Assembly (NCBI GenBank): GCA_947462335.1
Contig: OX381721.1
Coordinates: forward strand, 10,181,910 to 10,245,909
DNA: 64,000 nucleotides
Direction: 5' to 3'
Origin: Harmothoe impar
Lineage: Eukaryota; Annelida; Polychaeta; Phyllodocida; Polynoidae
Positions 1-13,300 of the stretch are shown here, one piece after another (the stretch's first letter is position 1; the number at the start of each line of letters is the position of its first letter). Position numbers and translations under genes: made by a program. The notes below the pieces were generated by a model that was given only the letters and a program-made list of their open reading frames with translations, did no database searches and was not told the DNA's origin.

Positions 1-3000
1 CCTCAACTCAATTCAGTTACATCAATTACTGTTTCCTCATAACGCTTGGATCATTACAGTTGGCGTGTGTAGGGAAATGGGACTTGTTGGCTTGATGTTG
101 ATATATTAGTCTAGCGAATTGGCAAAGGATACCGAGGACTTGTTGTATCACATAGCTTACAGTTCTGTCCTTACATTCTGGCAATCTAAACAGGTACATG
201 TAAATCCGCGTGGTCAGACAAAAAGAGTTGCTACTAGTTGCCTAAGGCAAGTACCATTCACAATTTATTGTTTATATAGAATCCAACTCAGATAGGATGA
301 TGGTGTTTTAAAGCAGAGGGGCGTCTGACTTGATCTTTTCGTGGCCCTACGGGAAGGGTGATATATCCGCCACGGAATTGAAAGATAAAGGAAATAGGCT
401 GTGAATTCCAATATGCTTTTTTGTGTAGAACGAGGAATAAATAAGTATGTTGATGGTGCATTCCTGGTTTGCCACATAGGACCTGCCTATTTATGTAACA
501 TCGGGGTGCATATGGAAGTATGACGGCAGGGCGACTTGTTTCCTGTCCTCCACCCCCGGATGGGCTTGAATAGCTATATACTACTGCATGTGAATAAGAC
601 ACTGTAGTACTTAGGTAACCTTCGGAAAGCTGAGGGGGGGGGGCTCCTCTTGATAAGAAAAAAAGAAAACCTTGATAGTTTAACACAAGATCCAGATATT
701 TTAATGAGTTGGATCAGAGAATGGTTTTCAATATGATATTACATACAGAGTATTCAAGAGGCTGAATCTGCCATCTCCCACCCCGGTCACACAGCCGAAC
801 CTCCTCAGTCTGATTCTGGACACTAGGCCATGGGCCAGTGGCCACGTGCCAGCCAGACCCTGTCTTAAGTCCAGCCACCAACATGTCCACATGGACTGGG
901 CTTTGCATAATAGAAGCAGCATCATAAGTGGTGTAAGAACTTCCAGAAGAAATAGTGGCATCTACCTGTCAGTGCCTGCCATGACCTTGAATAGTGTTCA
1001 CGATACAAAGGGTCAAGCAAGACACACAGAGGAACTGATAACTGAATTGGAATTACTCCAGACCTGCAGCAATATGCTATATTTAGTATGTATAGCGGTG
1101 TGAATCGTCAATAATGTATATTGATGCATGTTTCACAAAGGACGATACGTACATGATTTTATTGCTTGGGAACAGATCTCCTTGGCCTTGAGTATGGGGA
1201 AGACACTGGACATGGTCCAGGTAGGCTCCACCTGTAGTCTAGACACTAGATGATATGGTCACTGGCGATATGCCAGGCAGAATTCAAATGACTTTATCCA
1301 CTATAGTGAACGGTATCGGTCTGAGTTTCTATGGTTAGGAAAAGAGGCTCGTTGGGTCGAAGAACTGGTATCTTCTTTTTCAAGGCTATAAGGGGACAAC
1401 TGCATCCATATAGTTCTATGAAACATATTTATTAAATTCAGAGATCTTTTAATCAGTGTAAAAGGGACTGTAATGGTCTCAGATGGAATTATTTTGACTT
1501 AAGTAGGACTATTGTGTTCATTTCACCTGATAAATAAGTATTTTGGCCTGGTCTCTCAGATCGGTATCTATAGTTGCGTTGACATAGTTACACCGTTAAA
1601 ACACATAGTATGAAACTGTCTTTACATGCTACATGGTTTTATAGATTACACGTAAAAGCCAAGTTTATTTATTGATGTAATACACTTTGTACACTATGGT
1701 TGCAGTGGGCAATTATAAAAATTCGAAATTAGACACACATAAGTGTTTTACTTTGAGGAAGATGAGCTTTTAATACTGGTGAGCTCTCTGACATTACAGC
1801 AAAGTACAACTGAATGATCTGAGCTGCGATGAAGATGTTTTAGTTATCCTACACTTTACTCGAAAACCGAGGTATAAGTGAAATACTTCCTTCAAGAAGA
1901 TTCAACTAGCATTTTTAGGTGGTGACTTGAACAAGCAAGGGTATCCCCCAATGGGACTGATTCAATACAATCATGCTTGCGCTATATACCAATGCAAGAA
2001 AACAACCCTCCAGACTCCCCAACACGACAGGAGGTAAATGTACCAACAGACCCTAGCAAAAACATGTTTACATTTAACCACATATAATCCAATGTGTAAA
2101 TGAAATAGGACATAAGAACAGTAAACTGATGTACCGAAACGAAAATCTCGAGGCCTAAGGGGCAACGACCTGCAAATTTAAACCATGTCAACCTTATCTG
2201 ACAGATCTCATAGCCCTGGACAAAAGGGTCTAAATGATTTATATATGAAGTACTAGTACCGGTATGTGCAATCTACAAAAAGATATTGAACTTTGTATAG
2301 AGTTTCTTGGATGTAGAAACTTATACTGAGTAGACTACCAGCTACATTTATTCATGAGTGTGCCCAGAGGAGAAAGCAGCTTCCGAGGTGAAATGTTTTA
2401 AAATTGAAGCTTTCAAAAGAGGTATGATAGATGGAGATATCCCTTCTAGTTTTTGAGAAATTGCTTCATGAATTTGGGATGGTGCTACCCTTGCCAAACA
2501 GCCGATAGGTTCTATCTCTTGTTGTTTTAATTTTATTCCTATATCTAATCATCATGATTTTGCAAAGTTTCACTTATTACCTAACCATTATTTTTCATAT
2601 TTTTTTATCATAAATCTGGATATAGAAATGATATTTACATTCTGTTTTCAGTGTAGTAATCCCTATGAATTTCTCTATCAATTGGAATTCACTCTCTTTC
2701 TATTTGGAAGGAAGTTGTGGTCGCCATGGCAGCATGTTTTGGGAAGAAAGCCTTAATTAGGCCTCATATTGGCTTCAAAACGTTCCATTTACATTCCACA
2801 TATGAAAGGATTACCCCAAAATAGAATGTTTTGGAGAAAACCATCATTTTCTATGTAAAAGAAACTAACCTTAGAACAAATGTTGGCCCATTTTCAGATT
2901 TATGGTCATTGTGATGCACCCTAGTGGCCAAAACCCAGTACTAAAAGTCCCTCCTGGATGTACCTTTCGCCCATAATTGTAAGACAGTGCCGAAATAGAC

Positions 3001-5616
3001 CAAAAAACGATTCTTACACTCCAGTACTTGAGAGTAAGAACATCCCTGTCAAGCAGGTAGTTTCGCTTGTCGACAATCAATCACAAACCATTTTTACATA
3101 AGTCTAATGGAATGTGAGACACAACATCAGAAAAAGAGATCATTATATGATTCCTAAATCCATATCCCCTACGGTTACATTCACCATAACTGTACATTCA
3201 GGAGCCCTGGGCCCTGTTTGACCGTGTCGTTCTGCTGGTGGGCTGCCAGTGCTACCACCACCATCACCACAGGCCTGGCCTCAACTGTCAGCAATTGCAG
3301 GTAAAAACCGCAAATAAGCATACAATCACTGGAATATAGACTCCAATAGAGACGCCCAGCTTCACCACACTGACCAACTCTTGCCACCAGAACAGAATGT
3401 TTTATTGCGATAGGGATTCCCATCATCAGCCCCCCCCTCCTCCTCCTCCCATCGACCGACTTCCAAAGATCCACTAAAGTAACATGGGAATCGGGAGTAA
3501 CCCTTTTAGCAATGAACGACTGTAGCTAAAGTGTAAATAATAGGATTGGTTCAATCCAGAGTCTTATCATACGGATGCTTTAGATACTATGAATAACTCT
3601 GCCTACTAACTGTCCATGCATAAACCTGTCATTCAGAAGCAATAACTGGGAGTTGCCCAGGGTTCGAGATAAAGATCGAAATAGAGTGATCCCTTTATTC
3701 ATGCGGCAGGGGTTTGAAATATTACTGAACAACGCTTAAATAACACATGTACTTTCAATGGAACTCCCTCTTTCCGAACGCCATCGGAAAGTGGGTGGGT
3801 GTGGTAATTCGGAATATCTCCCCAGGCATCAAGCCTACAAGGAGAGAAAATGTAACATAAAAAGCGTTGATGTACCTGTCAGGAGCACAAGCTTTCTTAG
3901 AAGACACTAAGTTTGAATTGAATGGCCACCACTCACTACACTAACTTCATGCTGTCAGAATATAAACACACATGCCTCTAGACCATGACCCCCCCCCCCA
4001 GCACCCCTTCTCTGCTGTCACCTGTCCCGCCCTGCCCCAACCTGCCCAGGCTAAACTCCAGGTACCCTCACCTATACTGACTTTAATGCAAACAGCGCCC
4101 TCCAGGCGGTCTTCTCGGAACTTGACAGTCTTTGCCCTAGGTTTCAAGGATCAAGAGCTCCTTACGGCTACAGGGCATGGTTGTTTGCAGATTAGACGGT
4201 CGGTTATAGCCTCGAGAATGGCTAGCGTTAACCCTATCTTTACTGATGACCTGATGCCTGAAGTTTAAATGTACACTTGTCGTCACAATGCACCAACGCA
4301 GCACTAGCCAGTGTCATGTCAGAACTTCATTAATGCATCATGCCGACCCTTCAGGAGTTTATTATTCCAGGAGGCTCGGTGTGATACATTTAAATGCAAT
4401 GCCACCAAGTTACATACCAGTGCTGTATCAATGCATCGTGCAGACAGAATAACATCACATATTAAAGCACTAGGCTGCCCTTAACGGGTTAACCACCTAG
4501 AGGTGACAGACGTTGAGGCAGGAGGGTGACCTCAGGGGTTGATCCTGGTAGGAGCCTCACAAAGGACATACAGAAACGTGTATATAACGGTGTGACAAGT
4601 AAATGTTAATACTAGATGCACATCTGTAATAGCATCACTTATTGTAATAAAAGAAGAGCTAGGTAATCGACAATGTATAAAGAGACACTTGAGAATGACA
4701 TATCTACAGAAGATGTATATAAGAGTTAATTAAAGTAAACTATTATTCTCACAACATTGAGTTTTACGAGCCAACTGAGCTCATTATTACAAAAGGAAAC
4801 ACGTTAAACTCATTGATGAAATATACACGAAAGATTTACAACTCTGTCATTATAATTATGTAATCAAATAATACATCTAAAACCAGCAATTACATATAGA
4901 TACCGGTACGATTATGGGGAAAGCTCACATTACCAACTGTCACTGTCAATGCATTTGAACTGTGACTTATTTCTCAAGTGTGTATGTGCATAGTGAAGGA
5001 AACAGGCGATCACCTAGCATGGTTCACGATTTATAATGCGGTGGTCCAGATAAAGGTAAATCGTCCAGGTTACAGCCTACAGGGCTGTACAATCATAGAC
5101 CATCACCCATTACAAGTTAGGGCTGTCGTCCATGGATGTTTATGGAAAACCACCACTTGGACCTTGATATTATGTTAAACACCTTGCCATGCCATTTGAT
5201 TAACTTAAATCCACTTAAATTCTGCTTCTAATTTCGACTTAAAGTGTTCTTTTAAGTAACCTTAAATGTACTTAAATTTGATGTAACTAAAATGACATTT
5301 AAGGCGTACTTAAATAGATATTCTCATGCAGCGCCAGATTGTCCTGGTACCGGTAGTACCTGGATCGTGCTAACTTGAGAAAAAGGCCCCTGGCAAGAGT
5401 ATATGCAGAGGTTAATTACAGTAATACGAAAGCATGGATGGTGGTAATCAGACAATTTGATGAATTGATGAACACAGTTTTAATGTCTACATCACCATAC
5501 TTAAATTTGCACATCTCCCTAACTACCAGGTTGTGCACATACATAAACAGCATGTGGCACGCTATTTCTCTTTCATGACCAATTGTTTTAATAGTACAAA
5601 ACCGGTTTTATTTCAG
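1..5616. other. non-coding region upstream of / intronic to DUOXA
   Basis: No convincing coding exon was seen here. The open frames are short, lack fitting splice sites and match nothing I recognise. The stretch contains G or C homopolymers (near 634 and 3990), a copy of a dispersed repeat at 4285-4500 and a cluster of ACTTAAAT-like words at 5200-5305. The DUOXA exon encoding the N-terminus and first membrane helix should lie upstream of 5617. I looked for a hydrophobic exon ending at a phase-0 donor and did not find one, so it may be outside the window. Confidence 0.5.
4285..4500. repeat. dispersed repeat family, copy A (4.3 kb)
   Basis: It starts ATGCACCAACGCAGCACTAGCC and ends near GGCTGCCCTTAACGGGTTAA, with internal ATGCATCATGC words. 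Copy B at 8312-8510 shares GATGCACCAACGCAGC at the start and GCCGCCCTTAAGGGTTA at the end. Copy C near 41590-41780 shares ATGCATC/TGCTGCCC words. Class unknown; the copies are diverged. Confidence 0.45.
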
Positions 5617-5674
5617 AGATGGACTACCTTCTTACGCGTCGTGTTCTCCTTACATACTGGGGTTGCAATCTTAC
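5617..5674 (+). CDS. DUOXA: DUOXA exon a (second membrane helix)
   Basis: This 58-nt exon sits between a tttatttcag acceptor and a GTAAGT donor. It starts in phase 0 and ends with one base of a codon. It encodes RWTTFLRVVFSLHTGVAIL, which lines up with the LLRVV..L..GAAIL helix of vertebrate DUOXA. The single overhanging C joins TG of the next exon to make Leu, which supports the assignment despite the small size. Confidence 0.82.
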
Positions 5675-7364
5675 GTAAGTATGGCGACTACTTTTCTACT
5701 ATAATCAAACCCAAAATGGCATGCATTTTGATCCCTCAAACGTTAGGGTCACACACGAGGTCAATAATCAATAACACTCGCAGGCTTCTATGATGTCATA
5801 ATCATTTGCTATTAGGTCTAGATACACGTTTTATTATACATTTCATTATTGATAATCAGGCCTTTTGAATATGTAAATTATTCCAGGCTTTGATAGTGGT
5901 GTGGATACACAAAATTAAAGTACCAGACGCCTTGTGGTTTATAGAAATATTCTGGGAATATCTGTCAACTATAGCTCATATTCTGGAAATACTTAAGCTA
6001 GTTAACAGACGCTTTGGCTATGAGGATAGGTCCTCGAGTATCAGTTTATCTTGTCAAATAGTGATTTGGAGATGGTATCTATCAATCATGACCAAATACC
6101 TCGTGAACTAACTTGTATCACGCATCATATCTTGCTATGAGATATACAAACGCAACTATAAAACCGTTGGGAGATTAATAAAGCAAACTACAAAATCTGA
6201 TCCTTAACTGCAGATAATAACGTCTCACCTAGAGAAATGATGTAAATGTGTACCCTGGAAAGCGCACTAAAGTGTACATACATTCATATAGGACTGCACA
6301 AGTCACGAACTATATAGTAACTTCCTAGAATATGATGGAAACTGTGGAAGGGGATTGCTTTAAACGGTTTGGCGGTTTAGCGGGACTGAGGACACTTCCC
6401 TGTAAAGTCTATGTAGCCCAAAGCCTTTTAAGTCACCAACGGACTTCAGGTCAGCCGAAATATATTATGGAGCCAAAGCTGCGCAAATGGCACCTATACA
6501 GCATAGGAAGCACATTATGTATTATGAAACAGCTCTAGATCAACTTATGGTCCCACTAAAGGGTTATTTGACTGCCAACAAATCTGCCAAAGAACTTGAT
6601 GCGTCACTCATCAAGTAAATGGGTGATTGGGATTCAGTCCATTTGACGGCAGTTGAGTGTGTTGGGTCTTAACCCTTCAAAATAACCCTTACCTTACAAG
6701 GATAAAATGGTTTGTAGCACAAGGGCTGTCAGTGAGCCTCTTATTCTACAAAACTTTTATTTATCCTACAAAACACTTGTTAGGCCCTTATCCTTCAAAA
6801 GTGCCCTTATGCTGCAAAACTTATATGAGGGAGGTTTTGAAGGATACTCAGTGGGCACAAAACTCAGTTCAATGTTGAATCAACGTTGCATCAACATTGA
6901 ATCAACATAGTCAACCAGTTTTCAATGTTGATTCAATGTGCTGTGCCCACTGGGTAAGGGCTATCAGTCAGGCCCTTATCTTATGAAATTACCCTTATCC
7001 TACAAAATATGTTAGCCTTATTGTGTAACGCCTTTTCTCATCACTTGCCAGGGCTGCATTCATTTTGACTGCCACCTTGAATTTTGTCTGAATTACAATT
7101 CTGACCCAAAAATGCATTCTACACCCAGAAAGCCCTAATTATCATGTATTACACAAATAAATCAAATAAACCTCATCTTGGACTTTTGTCTGAATTGCAA
7201 TTTGACACAATGATCTGATTCTACACCCCCAACAAAAATCGATTTCATATTTTGCACAAAGGAACTGTAAAAAAAACTAAGTTTTGGTAGCCATTTTAGA
7301 TTAGGCCAAAAAAAAAAAGGTGTGTTTCAGGCAACATGGCCCAAAAATTTAGGGTAGGTAGGTC

Positions 7365-7399
<35 letters not shown>

Positions 7400-10300
7400 G
7401 TTGGAGGTACCTGGAATGAGTCGCGAACTGCCACAGCGACTCGCGGGTTATCAAGACGACTCATCGATTCTTACTATAACTAGGAATATCATGAAATTAT
7501 TAGACGTTCTTGTTATAAAGCAATTCCTGAGACTGGACAGTTAATTAGGCATGTGATTTGTCCTTCCTGACCAAAATCCTGCTAAAATTTCCGAAAAATA
7601 TGAATATTTTGCAAAAAAAAAAAAAAAAAATCTCCAAAATCGGAAAAAAATGCTAGGGTCGGCCCTTTTTTGAAACTAGGGTCGGGTTGCCTGAAACACA
7701 CCTTTTTTTTTTTTGGCCTTACATTAGGAAATAAAATAGTTTTACAACTCTAGGCTAGACCCAGTGAGAAATAAATCACTTGAGGAATCAGGGATATTTT
7801 TTTGTAGGATAAGGGCAATTTTGCAGGATACGGGCCTGAGTGAGTGCCCTTGTCCTACAAAAATCTACTTAGGATAATCTCGTAGGATAAGGGCCTTGTA
7901 CTAACCTGAAAGTAGCGGGAAATGTGTGCAAAAAGCGTGCTTATTACTCATGTCAAGGGCATAATACACCCTAGATGGGTCCTGTGTTGGCCTTGGTCTA
8001 AAGTTAGTAAATACTGAGGTCTATTACAGGAGGATAAATGAACAGTAACATTAATATTTTGAATTTGTAAAGTGTGTAGCTGAGGCAATATAAATGGTAT
8101 AATATACAACATATTACACACCTCCGTGTTGTCAAGGTGCACCAGTATAGGCGCCACACTTGTGCAATTTTACTACCTTACATGTACTACAAATGGGCCG
8201 AGTTCATGTTTAACGGAACCATATTATTTTACCAAGTGCCACAATGCCTCACAGGTATTCCCTGAACTTTCGTAACCCTCTAAGGATGACATGATACCTC
8301 AAGTCTTCATTTCCAACACGATGCACCAACGCAGCGCCGGCGAAACACTCCTTGCTGCTGCATCGGTGCATCATATCGGCTTTTCGAGGGTGTATTTCAA
8401 TCCCAAAGGGTTGGCATAATGCGTAGAGGCAGCACTGCCGAGTTACGCATGATGACTGCATTCTGTATTTTAACAACGAATGTACTAAGCCGCCCTTAAG
8501 GGTTATTGACGTTAAATCAACGTGTTCTAGCTTCTTTCCTTGAAGGTCTTTAGACACATTTGAACCTAATCTAATATTCAAAACTATAAAAAGTGGAATG
8601 TGCATTAACTAGAACCATAAACCCATAAATCAGTATTATTATAGGATTCAAAAAAACATTCCATTTATAAGTAAACTCACAAGGAAGGACATAATTGTTT
8701 AGCTTCCTTCTTGTTAGAAGGCTGCAACACATAGCTTAGAAAGACTAATTGTGTCCTGAGGAAGCTAAACACGTCCAGTTCTGGGTAAAGACCCCTTATG
8801 GTGAAATGTCTTAGCCAGCTTAGTAAACCGGTCCCTCTCAGATCACACAACATTACTGTGAAGGGAGAGTCGTTCATGGTAGGGATCTGTTTGGCCCTCT
8901 TACTATCTGCTACCTACAATATATATACCGTACTTGCCATACGATGTGTATAGTGCTTGCCTTAACTTGACATATAACCTGCTGTGCTACATTGTATTGG
9001 GCTTCTACACATCGCAAAATTACTTGCCATCGCATTGGTATTAACTCTGCCATCAAATGGAAACTGACCTATGTTATTTGATCTTCATTATATATATTCG
9101 TATTCTATGCATCTTTCAGTGACATCATTTTTTACATTGTGTTTTCTAATTTGCCTTACATCGGTGTATGTTATATAATGAATTCCTGTCTACTCATTTT
9201 TTCAGTGACGCTATTCGGCCAGGATTGGCAGGTGGCCTTCATCGCCTCTCACTGTTCCTACTCCACCATGTTCCAGGATGAGATGATGGCATACGTGCAC
9301 GTCAAAGTGGGTCTCAAATCAGTCAACATCACATTAGAAGGTGCGTCTCCAAAGCTTCAATACACCATATAGGTTCTCTCCCTCTCTCGGGTCAGCTTGG
9401 GCCCATCGGGTCTTACCAAATCACGTGAAGAAAAATCGGGTCTTACCAAATCACATGAAGAAATCCATAGGCCTAGTTCTGGGACACACCTTAGCAACAT
9501 TGTAAACACTGACCTGGATTGGCTCTGGGTTGGTCACATGGCACCTTGTGAGTTGTGGAGGTAAATCTACCTCTGGTTTTGTGTCATATTCGGTCAAGCA
9601 AGGGTTCAACCCACTCCTTCGTCTACTAGTCCTCCTGGACTAGTTCAACATGAAGAAATCCAAGGATACAATATTGTTCTAATTATATTTTGATCGTATT
9701 TAGGTATTTATATATAGGACTCGTAGGGAGACGATTTTCAGTACTTTGGTATTTGGTGGAGCCCCCCCCCCCCCCCTACCCTTTTAAATTCCTTGGTCCG
9801 CCCCTGAACTCACACCATCGCCCACAATATCACACAAGTGGAGTCTTAGCATTATGGACCCCCGTATACGTAGCACTATATCTCCACATGTCAGCTGTAG
9901 CAGCCCCTCGTCATGTAAACCAAACTATTTTATAAACATAGAGTGTAGGGAGTGGGTGGGATGGCACATGGCAGGCGCCCAAAACAGCACATTGACAGCC
10001 CAGGCACGGCCATGCGATTGTTACTGTTTCCACGCATGCGTTCAGCCCCACTGACCACCCCGCCCCCACCCGACAGGTCCAGGAATCAAGGACATGGGGG
10101 CCTGGGCGTGCGGGATAGGATCAGCTGTGACAGAGGTTTACGGCCGAGACCCTGGGAACTGGTTTTCTATTTACAAGTCCAGGTAGATGGAACTCAAGAA
10201 AATGCATAGAAAATGCTATGGGTTTCAATAGCATACACAAAGTCAGACGCTGTCAATCTCAACTGAAATTTCACGTTGGCCTTCGCCTGGGGTGCAGTTG

Positions 10301-13300
10301 GGGAGCATGTAGGGAATTCTACCAAGTGAAGTCAGCGTGTGCCCACTGAATATACGTCTCGGCCACAAGTATAGATCTAGGTCCTTCTAACATCTCAATT
10401 AAGAGCCCTTAATCCTTCAGTGATTCTGAAACTCCTGGATAGCTATATCATATAATATTTGTGACGTATAATCTTACATTTATAACAGACAACTAAAGGT
10501 TATTAAGTCATGCCCTACATCAGTCGTCCTGGTTAGGAGACTTCTTTCATTACCCAAATGTCTGCATACCATAACATCAGAATTAATCAGGGTAATAGCT
10601 TTGATTAACTCCATCTGTTCTCTTACAGGGGACCTCATCACGTTCCACGGCACCAGCCATGTGGACTACAATGAGCGATTCAGCTTCAATAAAAGTAAGT
10701 AGACTTCATTTAAATCCCGCTTCTCTATAACAATCGGGGATATTCGAGTTTTTAACAACAGGTTGAACGAGAAAATGTAGAATATATGCGTTGTGCCTGA
10801 GGCTTTGCCCGATTTATAACAATTGTTAACGGCTACACTTGAGCTCAAACCAAATTTACAAAATCGTCCTGCAACTATCTGTTTGTGGATATTGCATTAT
10901 GCAACTATACTATAATGAATGTCATAACTTAGCATGGTCTTTTCGGTTTTGGATTTTGATAGTTGTACAAGATGAATAAGGAAAATGGTTTAATGGACGT
11001 ATTTGGACCGCAGTGCTAAGTCCTTGACCCTTGTTTTAATTTACTTGCACCCAAATGGTATAATCATCTGATGCATTAGCATAAATGTTATAGTGTCTAT
11101 TATACAAGGGGTCCTGGGTTCATAGCATACTTGGAATGGACCCAAGGTCCTAACATAAAAATGACAAAGTACATTATAAACATATTTTGGGTCGTATTAT
11201 ATGGGTCATCAGTTCCTGAAAACAAATAAAGCTGACCCAGTGAACAATAGGAACGACATATTTCTCTAGACATGAATAATATTAGGGTGAGTATACCAGC
11301 CCACATTATCACTGTCTAATTGCCATGTGCTACATATTGCATAGCATTGGTACTTTAGACAGGCATGGCCCTCATACCAGGGAGCGGAAGGACTTAAGGG
11401 ATGGTTTTGGGGATGATGAAACCTATGCATACATGGATATAAATATACATAATCATAAAACAAAGCTGTCTGGTATCGACAGTAAATGTGAAGGTGAGAC
11501 GGGTGAAGTGGACAGGGTGTGGATGCTGTTGGCTGCAGGGGATCAGTAGACGTGAGGTAGACCTAGTCGCAGGGAATTATGCGATGGTTCTACACAGCTT
11601 GTCAGCAAGTTTGACACTTGCTATACCCTGGACTTTTGAAACAATGTTCACACCTTTTATTCCACGTATGCAAAAAGATAGAAAATATGGTTGGATGTGA
11701 AGGGTCAGTTTCAGGGACGTCTTTGTTTTGAGGACAAACTGGTGGTGACGTGATAGACAAACCACAATATTGTTGGTGTCTGAGACCAACCACAATATTT
11801 TGGGAGTCTGAGACATATGCAGAGATAGACCCTACAACCTGTACATGTATAAACATAAGGAGATTATAAGACCTGTGGTCTGAGAATGTGGTCTGGACGA
11901 ACAGGGAGGTACTTTTTCAGTGAGTACACACATAAGATGTGTGCAGTGTGTATCAAGGTGAACGGTATGCCTTTGTCAGGGGATATGTTCCCTCGTGGAC
12001 GGTCATGGTCCGTGTGAGACTCTCTGAGTGTCAATACGTGTAGGGACCAGGTATGCCATCATGTCACTCACACTGAACGATGGGGGACAGAGGGACCAGC
12101 CCCACTGATATGTATACCTACTTAAACAATCATGAATAGGGAAAATGGGCCTCATCCAGTGGGTCCGCTATTCAAGATTTCGCTGGGTAAGGTAAAATAC
12201 ACTGATAAGACACACCCTGTCCCTGGGTAACCACCTTTTCCAGGGACACGCTTGTACCCATCCTATCGGTGTGGGCCGTCACAACAAGCTCGTGTCCTGC
12301 CTATATTTTATATGTCCGACCCTGCTTCTGTTTCTCTCCTGCTTCTTTTAAACCTTCCTGGCCTTGATGCCTCGATACCTTGTTACCTGCCTACCTTTAT
12401 TCTCTCTGTCCCCTCTTCCCCTCCCCCTCCCGATCCCTTTCTCGTCCGCGTTTCTTCATCCTTAATACCGTCCACCAATCACCAGCTATAATATTATTGA
12501 TTTATTTATTTCTCTATTCTCCAGTCATCACTCTGGTCAATTAACGTTCAAATGATTTCTCCTGAGCAGGAAACTCATTTGGAAGGTCAGTGACAGAGTA
12601 TTTATTGGCATATTTTCTTTGTCTCTCTCCTAGGGTAGCACTCTTCCATCCGTTATGTTTAGTTACTGGTGTGCTTTCCCTTCAGCTGCATGCCCCCCCC
12701 CCCCCTCCACCGAGATTCCCTACTCCCTTCCACACCTCTCTTCTTCTCTCCCTCCCCCTCTTTACCACACACCCTCCTCTGCATGAATAAGTCTCTTTGC
12801 GGCAGCGACCCCCTCACATGTCTACGGCCCATGTAAAACCCGCATACCATAACTCCATTTTTAGTCTACATCTTAGAAAAGAATAAAGACAAGACTTAGT
12901 GCAATATGTCAAGCTTCACTGGCAGTGTTAAGGTTTTTGGAGAGGATCAGGATGAGTAAAAAACAAAGGCTTACCAATGTTGGATTCTGGCGGATCACAG
13001 ACTGGAGAATACTTTTACATTCTCCCATTCTTCTGTCCGTGACAAACCCAACGTCTTGAGCTTGCACGCGTGTAGTCATGCACATCCTTTGTGTGTAGGG
13101 TTTCATAGGTATTTGACAATTGAAACAGAAACAAAGGAACTTTACATCACATTAATGCTGAAACTGCAGAAAGTTATTACATGGGAGTATAAAAGGTTAG
13201 GGATTCCTTTGGTACACAATGCACGGTTATCACACGATATAGCACTGCTATCTTGTGTGACATAGTGTTGAATCTGTCTCTTGCCAGGTAGTGTGTCATA

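Larger units (their letters stand above)
5675..9205 (+). other. DUOXA intron with two MITEs
   Basis: No coding sequence is seen. The intron holds a 108-bp palindromic MITE (6847-6954), a 415-bp TTA-flanked MITE (7304-7718), scattered TAAGGGC / CTTATCCTACAAAA words around both (6660-7015 and 7795-7890), and a dispersed repeat copy at 8310-8520. Confidence 0.6.

Noticed and set aside
288..686. 132-residue minus-strand ORF at the left edge
   Set aside because: Low-complexity Ser/Gly/Tyr composition crossing a G run; no splice or start support and no recognisable family.
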